From: Cyanobium sp.
GTDB taxonomy: Bacteria > Cyanobacteriota > Cyanobacteriia > PCC-6307 > Cyanobiaceae
DNA: 15,222 bases
Assembly: GCA_014191535.1 (NCBI GenBank)
Contig: BJHC01000009.1
Span: 1 to 15,222, forward strand
Direction: 5' to 3'
Position 1 is the stretch's first letter; each line of letters begins with the position of its first letter. The translations under genes and the position numbers were made by a program. The notes beneath the pieces were generated by a model. The model saw only the letters and a list, made by a program, of their open reading frames with translations, was not told where the DNA came from and ran no database searches. This document shows, in pieces, positions 1-6,040 of the stretch.

Positions 1-1817
1 TGGGGCAGCTGGGTTTCCAGCTCTGAGAGCTCGCGGTTTTCCTTGAAGCTGCGGCGCCGCTGTTTCGTGGTCGCCGGTTTGGCCTCGGCCGCCACCGCCG
101 GAGCCACCGCTGGGGCCACCGCCGGAGCCTCCGCTGCTGGGGTGGCACTGGCCTGGGAACCGGCGTTTTTGGCGCTGCCCTGACGCTCCAGGTAGGCGCT
201 GTAGTTGCCTTCAAACCGTTGCAGGCGGCCCCCCTCGAAACAGAACAGCCGGTCGACCGTGCGGTCGAGGAAGTAGCGGTCGTGGGAGACCACCACCACG
301 CAACCGCGGAAGTCCTCAAGGAAGTCCTCCAGCACCGTCAGGGTCTGCACGTCGAGGTCGTTGGTGGGTTCATCCAGCAGCAGCACATTCGGCGCTTCGA
401 TCAGCAGGCGGCAGAGGTGCAGCCGCCGTCGCTCGCCCCCGGAGAGCTTGCTCACCGGCTGGTGCTGCTGGGCGGGGGGAAACAGAAACCGCTCCAGCAG
501 TTGGGAGGCGCTGAGGCTGGAGCCCTCCAGCTCGATGCTGCTGGCGGCCTCCTTCACCACATCGATCAGCTTGCGCTCGCGGCCGGCGGCATCGGTGCCA
601 TCCAGCAGCTGGTGGCTGTGCTGATCGAAGTAGGCCAGCTTCACGGTGCTGCCGAGCTCCAGGCGGCCGCCGTGGGGCTGGCGCCGGCCCGCGATCAGAT
701 CCAGCAGGGTGGATTTGCCCACGCCGTTGGGGCCGATGATCCCCACCCGGTCTTCGGGGCTGAAGTCGTAGCTGAACTCCCGCAGCAGCGGCTGGGCGCC
801 CCCCCGCTGGGCCTCATCGCTGGCCCACACCGCCAGGGACTCCGCCTCGATGGCCCGTTTGCCCAGCCGCCGTTGGTTGCTGGCCAGGCTCACCTGGCCC
901 TTGGCCTGCCGCTTGGGGATCTCCTGCAGGGCCTCGATGCGCTGGATGCGCGCCTTTTGCTTGGTGCTGCGGGCCTTGGGGCCGCGCCGCAGCCACTCCA
1001 GCTCGCGGCGCAACACCCCCTTGAGCTTGGCGTCGCTGGCGGCGGCGGCGTCTTCCTCTTCCGCCTTGCGGCTCAGGTAGGTGGCGTAGTTGCCGCTGTA
1101 GCTGCGGGCCTCCCCCCGGTCCACCTCCACGATGCGATCGGTCACCTGATCGAGCACGTAGCGGTCGTGGGTGATCAGCACCAGGGCGCCGCGGAAGCGC
1201 TGCAGGTAGCCCTGCAGCCACTGGATGCAGTCGGCATCGAGGTGGTTGGTGGGTTCATCCAGCAGCAGCACGTCGGGATCAGCCACCAGCGCCGCCGCCA
1301 GGGCCAGCCGCTTGCGGTAGCCGCCGGAGAGGTCGCCGACGCGGCGCTGGGTGTCGCCGATGCCCAGCTGTTGCAACACCTCGCGGATCTGCTGTTCCAG
1401 GCCCCAGGCCTGGCTCTGGTCCATGCGGGCATTGAGGCTGCCCAGCTCCGCCAGCAGGGCCGTGTCATCGCGGCCCTCCCCGTGGGCCAGGGCCAGGGCA
1501 TCGCTGAGGGCGGTGTAGCGCTGCAGCAGCTCCATTTTTTCGCCGCTGCCTTCAAACACCTGCTCCAGCACGGTGCGCTCCGGATCCATCTCCGGTTCCT
1601 GGCTCACCAGCACGATCCGGGCCTGGGGCAGCACCCGGCGTTGTCCTGCCCCTGGGGGCTCCAGCCCGGCCAGCAACCGCAGCAGGGTGGATTTGCCGGC
1701 GCCATTGGGGCCGATCAGCCCCAGCCGTTCCCGCTCCCCCACATGCAGGGTGAGGTTGTCGAACAGGGTGCGGATGCCGAAGTCCTTGCGGACCTCCACC
1801 AGGCTGATCAGGCTCAA
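1..1817 (-). CDS. uup: ABC-F family ATPase, Uup-like (C-terminus cut by the window edge)
   Basis: This is a soluble ABC-F protein with two nucleotide-binding domains and no membrane domain; the family acts on ribosomes or nucleic acids rather than in transport. The first domain has Walker [10 protein letters not shown] (about residues 36-44), signature LSGG (about 157) and Walker B with [11 protein letters not shown] (about 183-193). The second has GPNGVGKST (about 361-369), LSGGERRRL (about 455) and [11 protein letters not shown] (about 477-487). An Ala/Pro-rich linker follows, then a charged segment ([12 protein letters not shown]) like the start of the Uup C-terminal coiled coil, where the window ends. 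The chosen start is a TTG that overlaps the TGA of the upstream DUF2301 gene (TTGA). It sits about nine residues before the conserved domain start, and no ATG fits in that region. Assignment to ABC-F is firm; the Uup subgroup rests on the partial C-terminus. Confidence 0.9.
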   Translation of the reverse strand, partial: MSLISLVEVRKDFGIRTLFDNLTLHVGERERLGLIGPNGAGKSTLLRLLAGLEPPGAGQRRVLPQARIVLVSQEPEMDPERTVLEQVFEGSGEKMELLQRYTALSDALALAHGEGRDDTALLAELGSLNARMDQSQAWGLEQQIREVLQQLGIGDTQRRVGDLSGGYRKRLALAAALVADPDVLLLDEPTNHLDADCIQWLQGYLQRFRGALVLITHDRYVLDQVTDRIVEVDRGEARSYSGNYATYLSRKAEEEDAAAASDAKLKGVLRRELEWLRRGPKARSTKQKARIQRIEALQEIPKRQAKGQVSLASNQRRLGKRAIEAESLAVWASDEAQRGGAQPLLREFSYDFSPEDRVGIIGPNGVGKSTLLDLIAGRRQPHGGRLELGSTVKLAYFDQHSHQLLDGTDAAGRERKLIDVVKEAASSIELEGSSLSASQLLERFLFPPAQQHQPVSKLSGGERRRLHLCRLLIEAPNVLLLDEPTNDLDVQTLTVLEDFLEDFRGCVVVVSHDRYFLDRTVDRLFCFEGGRLQRFEGNYSAYLERQGSAKNAGSQASATPAAEAPAVAPAVAPAVAAEAKPATTKQRRRSFKENRELSELETQLP

Positions 1818-2461
1818 GGGCTGGGGAGTTGCCGCTGCGACTCCAGATAAGCAAACACGCTCTTGTCGCCCACGTCGGCGGCGGCGGGCATCGGGAATTT
1901 GCGCAGGCACAGCACCAGCAGCAGCGCCGCCTCCAACCCCAGCAGCAGGGTTGTGGCGGAACCGCTCAACAGGCCGCTGAGCTGCCCCAGCAGGGCGATC
2001 GGCAGCAGCAGGGTCACGCCGATGGCCTCCGGCCGCCGGAAGCAGAAGAACTCCTTGAAGCCGATGCCCGCCAGGGCGGCGAAGAAGGGGCCGATCAGCC
2101 AGATCCAGCGGCGTTCAGCGCTGAGGGCATCGGCCATGCCCGCCGGCCCCGCCTGGATGGCCAGGGCCACGAACCCCAGGCTGCCGATCAGCCACAGCAG
2201 TTGCAGGGCCCGGTGCAGGGGCCGCAGGTAGATGTGAATCCAGCGCAGGGCCAGCCCCACCCCCGCCAGCAGCGGCAGCAGCCAGGGCCAGAGCCAGCTG
2301 CCCCCGAAGCGCTGCCACTGCAGCAGCAGGGCCGCCTGGGCGAGGGCGGCGGTGAACAGCGCCAGCCGGTAGCCCAGCACCTCGCGGCGATCCTCAGCGG
2401 TGATTCGGTAGGGGCCATAGACCCCCTCAAACACCGGATCACTGGCGCTGGCGCTGGTCAT
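1814..2461 (-). CDS. DUF2301 domain-containing integral membrane protein
   Basis: A 215-residue protein of unknown function in the DUF2301 family, widespread in cyanobacteria. After a short polar N-terminus comes the conserved block VFEGVYGPYRIT (about residues 10-21). About six hydrophobic segments follow, roughly at residues 33-48, 56-73, 85-103, 118-136, 146-163 and 169-186, so it should lie in the plasma or thylakoid membrane. The C-terminus is polar (KSVFAYLESQRQ). The ATG start overlaps the TGA of the upstream GST gene (ATGA), and the stop overlaps the start of the ABC-F gene, so translational coupling through all three genes is likely. The same frame stays open further upstream, but that extension lies over the GST gene and is Pro/Arg/Ala-rich without family similarity, so I excluded it. 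Confidence 0.85.
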   Translation of the reverse strand: MTSASASDPVFEGVYGPYRITAEDRREVLGYRLALFTAALAQAALLLQWQRFGGSWLWPWLLPLLAGVGLALRWIHIYLRPLHRALQLLWLIGSLGFVALAIQAGPAGMADALSAERRWIWLIGPFFAALAGIGFKEFFCFRRPEAIGVTLLLPIALLGQLSGLLSGSATTLLLGLEAALLLVLCLRKFPMPAAADVGDKSVFAYLESQRQLPSP

Positions 2462-3417
2462 GGCTGCAGCTGGGCTGCCACCAGTGTGGCCAGGGGCGGC
2501 CCGGCGGGCACGATGCCCGAGGGGTTCAGCGGGAACAGGGCGCCGAAATAGTCCTGCCGCCAGGCCTGATCGCAGCAGCTGGCCGCCACGCCGGGCAACT
2601 GAAAGAACCGCTGCCGCCAGCGCCACAGCGCCGGCAGCTGCCAAAGGGGGCGGCGGCTGACGCCGAACAGGGGCCCGTACACCAGCTCCAGCCGGATCAG
2701 GGTGGGGAACAGCTGCACATCCGCCAGGGTGAGCTGCGGGCCGCACAGCCAGGGGCCAGCCCCGCTGAGGGCCGCTTCCGCCCGCTCCAGCGTGTCGAAC
2801 AGCGCCGTTTCCGCCCGGTCATAGGCGGCCTGGGTGCGGGCGAAGCCGCAGCGGTAGACGCCGTCATTGACGCTGCCCTGCAACAGCTCTCTCCAGCTGT
2901 GGAGGCTCTCCTGCTGCTCCGCTGGCTCCAGGTTGGGGGCGCTGTCGCCGGCGGGCCAGGCGTTGAGCAGCTCCATCAGTCGAGCGCTCTCGCCCACCAC
3001 CACCCGGCCGCTGGCCCGCTCCACCAGCACCGGCACCGTGGCCCGCTGGCTGGGGTCCGCCCCGGCCCGTTGGTAGAGCTCCTGCAGGGTGCCGCAGCCC
3101 AGGAACGGTTGGCTGAACCGCCAGCGTCCCGCTTCGGGATCCGGCTCCACGGTGAGCAGCTCGATGCTTCCCTCCAGCTGCCGCAGCAGCCACACCAGCC
3201 AGGCGCGGTGGGCCCAGGGGCAGCTGCGCCCCACGATCAGCACGTGGCCCCCGGCTGTGCCGGCGTTGGCCGGTAGGGGCGGCCGCTGCACAAAGGCCCC
3301 GGTGGGTCGGGTGTAGTTGCCCTCCCCATCGGCGGGTCCGAGCCCATTCATCAGCTGCAGCCATTGCCAGTGCCAGCCCGTGCGGGCGGCGCGCACCACG
3401 GCCGGGGGAATCGCCAT
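2458..3417 (-). CDS. Glutathione S-transferase family protein, Xi class / glutathionyl-hydroquinone reductase-like
   Basis: A 319-residue thiol transferase. A thioredoxin-fold N-terminal domain carries the motif CPWAHR, with Cys66 as the predicted catalytic residue; this motif marks the Xi class (glutathionyl-hydroquinone reductases such as YqjG and yeast Ecm4). The helical C-terminal domain holds the matching block VNDGVYRCGFARTQAAYDRA, then the GST signature LTLADVQLFPTLIRLELVYGP. Known relatives reduce glutathionyl-hydroquinones using glutathione; the physiological substrate here is unknown. I chose the ATG giving MAIPPAVV, because the open frame upstream (32 more residues) looks non-coding and runs into the divergent aspartoacylase gene. 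It is first in a three-gene coupled set with the DUF2301 and ABC-F genes, and is separated from the divergent gene by 57 bp. Confidence 0.88.
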   Translation of the reverse strand: MAIPPAVVRAARTGWHWQWLQLMNGLGPADGEGNYTRPTGAFVQRPPLPANAGTAGGHVLIVGRSCPWAHRAWLVWLLRQLEGSIELLTVEPDPEAGRWRFSQPFLGCGTLQELYQRAGADPSQRATVPVLVERASGRVVVGESARLMELLNAWPAGDSAPNLEPAEQQESLHSWRELLQGSVNDGVYRCGFARTQAAYDRAETALFDTLERAEAALSGAGPWLCGPQLTLADVQLFPTLIRLELVYGPLFGVSRRPLWQLPALWRWRQRFFQLPGVAASCCDQAWRQDYFGALFPLNPSGIVPAGPPLATLVAAQLQP

Positions 3418-3474
3418 CGGCGTTTGAGCCTCACTGCTGCCAGGCTGGCGCAACAGGCAGCGGGAGAACAGGCC

Positions 3475-4410
3475 ATGGCCCAGGGCCGCGTGCTGGTGGT
3501 GGCCGCCACCCACGGCAACGAGCGCAATGCCCCCTGGCTGCTGGAGCAGTGGCGTCAGCGCCCGCAGCAGCTGGCTTCCGCGGGCGTGGACCTGGCCCTG
3601 GAAATCGGCAACCCCGAGGCCCTAGCCGCCAACCGCCGCTACATCGACCGCGACCTCAACCGCAGCTTTGCTCCGGATCTGCTGCAGGATCCCGCCCGCA
3701 CGGAGCTGGAGGTGCAGCGGGCGCGGCAGCTGTTGGCCCAGTTCGGGCCCGAGGGCCATCAGCCCTGCAGCGTGGCCATCGACCTGCACAGCACCACCAG
3801 TGCCATGGGCAATTCGCTGGTGGTGTATGGCCGCCGCCCCCCCGACCTGGCTCTGGCGGCGGGGGTGCAGGCGCGGTTGGGCCTGCCGGTGTATCTGCAT
3901 GAGGCGGATGCCGTTCAGACAGGGTTTCTGGTGGAGCGCTGGCCCACGGGCCTGGTGATTGAGGTGGGGCCAGTGCCCCAGGGGCTGGTGAGCGCCAGCA
4001 TCTGCCGCCAGACCCAGCTGGCCCTCGAAGCCTGCCTGGCGGTGCTGGCGGAGGCCCGCGCCGGCCAGCTGCGGTTGCCGGAGGCCCTCTGTGTGCATCG
4101 CCACTGCGGCAGCGTTGATCTGCCCCGCCACGGCGATGGCACTCCGGCGGCCGCCCTGCATCCGCAGCGGCAGCATCGCGATTGGCGCCCCCTGGCGGAT
4201 GGGGATCCGTTGTTCTGGTGTGCCGATGGCACGGTGACCCGCTTTGCGCCTGGGGCCATGACCCAGCCCAGCGGTGCGAATCCGGCGGCCCGTTGGCCGG
4301 TGTTCATCAACGAGGCGGCCTATGGCGAGAAGGGGATCGCCTTCAGCCTCTGCGTGCGGGAACGCTGGCCCTGTGAGCCCGGCTGGATCGACGCCCTGGC
4401 GGCCCTTTAG
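3475..4410 (+). CDS. Aspartoacylase-family zinc hydrolase
   Basis: A 311-residue M14-like deacylase of the aspartoacylase/succinylglutamate desuccinylase superfamily. Family members cleave N-acetyl-aspartate (or another N-acylated amino acid) to the free amino acid and acetate. The zinc ligands appear as THGNE (His13, Glu16) and IDLHST (His105). The substrate-binding block NRRYIDRDLNRSF covers residues 53-65, and VIEVGP supplies the predicted catalytic Glu163. Length is normal for the family. The ATG at 3475 has a good ribosome binding site (GGGAGA, about 7 bases upstream). A TTG at 3424 is in frame but would add a non-conserved tail. The gene stands alone on the plus strand between two minus-strand genes. 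The true substrate in cyanobacteria is not established, and I infer none from the neighbours. Confidence 0.88.
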   Translation: MAQGRVLVVAATHGNERNAPWLLEQWRQRPQQLASAGVDLALEIGNPEALAANRRYIDRDLNRSFAPDLLQDPARTELEVQRARQLLAQFGPEGHQPCSVAIDLHSTTSAMGNSLVVYGRRPPDLALAAGVQARLGLPVYLHEADAVQTGFLVERWPTGLVIEVGPVPQGLVSASICRQTQLALEACLAVLAEARAGQLRLPEALCVHRHCGSVDLPRHGDGTPAAALHPQRQHRDWRPLADGDPLFWCADGTVTRFAPGAMTQPSGANPAARWPVFINEAAYGEKGIAFSLCVRERWPCEPGWIDALAAL

Positions 4411-4718
4411 CCGCAGGCCCAGGTGCCCTGTTCCTTGGTGCAGGGCAGATCACTGCTGCTGCCATCGGCCCAGTAGATGCGCAGGCGATCGTCGGCGCTG
4501 CCCATCCGGAAGGTGAGCGACTTCACCGGTCCCGCCGGAGCCTTGCCCCCGCGGTCGGTGCTGTTGGGCCCACCGGGGGCATTGAGGCGCTGTTCCAGTT
4601 GCTGCAGCCGCAGCTCCAGGCGCTCCAGCCGCTGGCTGTCGTCGGCCCCCCGCTGGCAGCCCGCCAGCACCAGGGCAGCGGCCAGGGCGAGCAGGGGGGT
4701 GCGCATGGCGATAGGCAT
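4407..4718 (-). CDS. Small putative lipoprotein with a C-terminal Cys pair
   Basis: A 103-residue conserved-looking protein of unknown function. The N-terminus is a lipoprotein signal: MPIAMR, a hydrophobic stretch, then the lipobox LAGC with the modified Cys at residue 21, so the mature protein should be lipid-anchored on the outer face of a membrane. A short Leu/Arg/Glu heptad-like segment (RLERLELRLQQLEQRL) suggests a coiled coil. It is followed by a Gly/Pro-rich linker and a small C-terminal domain with LRIYWADGSSSDLPC and a final TWACG; the two Cys could form a disulfide. ATG 4718 is preferred because AGGAG (4729-4733) lies 10 bases upstream; ATG 4706 is possible and also keeps the lipobox. 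The stop interlocks with that of the convergent aspartoacylase gene. Confidence 0.75.
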   Translation of the reverse strand: MPIAMRTPLLALAAALVLAGCQRGADDSQRLERLELRLQQLEQRLNAPGGPNSTDRGGKAPAGPVKSLTFRMGSADDRLRIYWADGSSSDLPCTKEQGTWACG

Positions 4719-4724
4719 CAGTGG

Positions 4725-4742
4725 AGCACTCCTAGCAGTGCT
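4725..4742 (-). promoter_or_regulatory. Small inverted repeat containing the lipoprotein ribosome binding site
   Basis: On the minus strand AGCACT and AGTGCT form perfect 6-bp arms around the 6-nt loop GCTAGG. The AGGAG ribosome binding site of the lipoprotein gene (4729-4733) spans the loop and the start of the second arm. Folding would partly hide the site, so this could limit translation. It may also be a chance palindrome; only the sequence symmetry supports it. Confidence 0.35.
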
Positions 4743-4926
4743 GGGCTGCTTTGGCTGTTGATCTTTGCCGCCTTGAAATGCGCCCCGATTCGTTGACTCT
4801 TCCCCTCTCGGCGCGGTGATGGGCATCGCGGTGCACCTGCCGGGGCCCAGGGATCAATGGAATCGCGCAAAAGGAATGCTGCACAAGTGCTGTGCGCAGT
4901 CCTTGATGAACGGAATGGGAACGAAA

Positions 4927-4998
<72 letters not shown>

Positions 4999-5046
4999 AG
5001 CGTTGAGAAACTAGCATTCAGCCCAACGAGCAGTTGAGGCCGCGCC

Positions 5047-5331
5047 ATGGCTGGTTCTGATCCGGCCCGCTCCGGCCGCGAGTCGCTGGATCCGGCCCTG
5101 CGGGCGCGCCTGTTGCAGGAGGCCCGCACCCCCTGGCGAGGGTTGCGGCGGGGCCTATGGCTCGCCTTCACCGCCTCCGGCGCCATCGGCCTCGCCACCA
5201 TGGCCCTCCGGGCTTCCGCCGGCGAGCTCGTCGCCCTCAGCGACCTCGGCATCCAGGTCGGGGCCCTCGTGCTGTTCGGGGGCCTGCTCTGGTTCGACCG
5301 CAACCGCAGCGTCGACGACAACAACGGCTGA
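5047..5331 (+). CDS. DUF3493 (LPA1/Rep27-like) small membrane protein
   Basis: A 94-residue protein matching the cyanobacterial and plastid DUF3493 family, whose plant and algal relatives (LPA1/Rep27) take part in photosystem II assembly or repair. The conserved pattern is visible: LDPALRARLLQEARTPWRGLRR (about residues 14-35), a hydrophobic segment (about 36-55), a polar connector and a second hydrophobic segment (about 66-83) ending in WFDRNR. Two membrane spans, probably thylakoid, are therefore likely. A role in photosystem II is an inference from eukaryotic relatives. The ATG has TTGAGG seven bases upstream. Its 3' 177 bp lie antisense to the C-terminal tail of the minus-strand membrane protein gene. 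It is divergent from the tRNA-Thr gene, with 48 bp between them. Confidence 0.8.
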   Translation: MAGSDPARSGRESLDPALRARLLQEARTPWRGLRRGLWLAFTASGAIGLATMALRASAGELVALSDLGIQVGALVLFGGLLWFDRNRSVDDNNG

Positions 5332-6021
5332 GTCGGCGTCGACGGGCTCCGCAGCTGCTGGTTCGGGTTGGGGTTCGGGTTCGGGTTCGGGTTCTGGCTC
5401 CGGCTGGATGACGGGCGCCGGTGGTGGTTCCGGCAGGTCCAGCGGTGGCAGCACGAGCAGCGGTAGCCCCAGGTTGAGGCGTTGCTCGGCCGCCTGGCTC
5501 TGCGTGAGCGGCAAGGTCTGTTCCACCTGTGCGGCGGAGCGGGTCAGCATCCACAGCGCCTGCACCAGCTGCTGCCACTGCCAGAGCATCAGCGCCAGCA
5601 GGGGCAGGGCCACCAGCAGCCCCACCAGACGCGGGCTGTTGTTCAGGGGCGACCAGGCCCAGGCCATGCCCGCCGCCGCATCCGACCACCACAGCAGCGG
5701 CAGCAGCAGCAGGCTGCCGCTCGCCGCCACCAGCTTCAGGGGCAGGGCCGTCTGCAGGGCGCTGAGGCGCAATTGATCGGGGCGCCGGCCCCGCAGGGGC
5801 ACCTGCACCAGCAGCAGCGACCACAGATCGGGCGGCAGGCGCCAGAACAGCACCGCCGGCGCCAGGGCCCCCAGGGCCCAGGCCAGCACCCGCTCAAAAC
5901 CAGGGAAGAGCCCCGGGTCAGACCCCGCCAGCACCAGCAGCAACGCCAGGGCCTCGAGGGGCAGGGCGGCCAGCCCCAGCAGCTGGAGCCACAGGAGCGG
6001 TTCGCGTCGTGCCGGATTCAC
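5155..6021 (-). CDS. Low-complexity-tail membrane protein (picocyanobacterial hypothetical)
   Basis: A 288-residue protein of unknown function, resembling the low-complexity-tail membrane proteins found beside infB in picocyanobacteria. Residues 1-160 hold about four hydrophobic segments (roughly 9-32, 44-62, 91-112 and 131-158). From about residue 195 the chain becomes Pro/Glu-rich, with a PEPEPEP repeat (about 207-221) and then an acidic Ala/Glu/Gly/Asp tail; this part is presumably disordered. The GTG start lies 19 nt after the infB stop, so it is probably the last gene of the rimP-nusA-ylxR-infB transcript. Residues 231-288 are encoded antisense to the DUF3493 gene in exactly matching codon register. 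The minus-strand stop TAG falls on a CTA leucine codon of that gene, so the last part of the tail may be a secondary extension. Confidence 0.72.
   Translation of the reverse strand: MNPARREPLLWLQLLGLAALPLEALALLLVLAGSDPGLFPGFERVLAWALGALAPAVLFWRLPPDLWSLLLVQVPLRGRRPDQLRLSALQTALPLKLVAASGSLLLLPLLWWSDAAAGMAWAWSPLNNSPRLVGLLVALPLLALMLWQWQQLVQALWMLTRSAAQVEQTLPLTQSQAAEQRLNLGLPLLVLPPLDLPEPPPAPVIQPEPEPEPEPEPQPEPAAAEPVDADSAVVVVDAAVAVEPEQAPEQHEGPDLDAEVAEGDELAGGSPEGHGGEADGAGGGEGEP
5360..5407. repeat. Tandem hexanucleotide repeat (GGTTCG-type, 8 units)
   Basis: Eight consecutive 6-bp units occur here: four exact GGTTCG and four near copies (GGTTGG, GGTTCT, GGCTCC, GGCTGG). On the minus strand they encode the Pro-Glu repeat in the tail of the membrane protein at 5155-6021. 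Because each unit is two codons, gain or loss of units would keep the reading frame and change only tail length. Confidence 0.85.
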
Positions 6022-6040
6022 GGTCTCGCGCTGCTGGAGG

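Noticed and set aside
219..1850. 543-residue open frame on the plus strand opposite the ABC-F gene
   Set aside because: The minus-strand frame has two full sets of Walker and signature motifs; the plus frame is its shadow, and its internal repeat simply mirrors the two ATPase domains.
4869..4899. Possible intrinsic terminator after the tRNA gene
   Set aside because: A 5-bp inverted repeat (GCACA/TGTGC) followed on the minus strand by CATTCCTTTT is too weak and too far from the T run to call; the bases directly after the tRNA (TTTTCG) have no hairpin except the acceptor stem itself.
4743..4926. Intergenic stretch between the lipoprotein and tRNA genes searched for a small RNA, promoter or gene
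   Set aside because: No open frame of note, no Yfr1-like motif, and no convincing -35/-10 pair; I see nothing I can support there.
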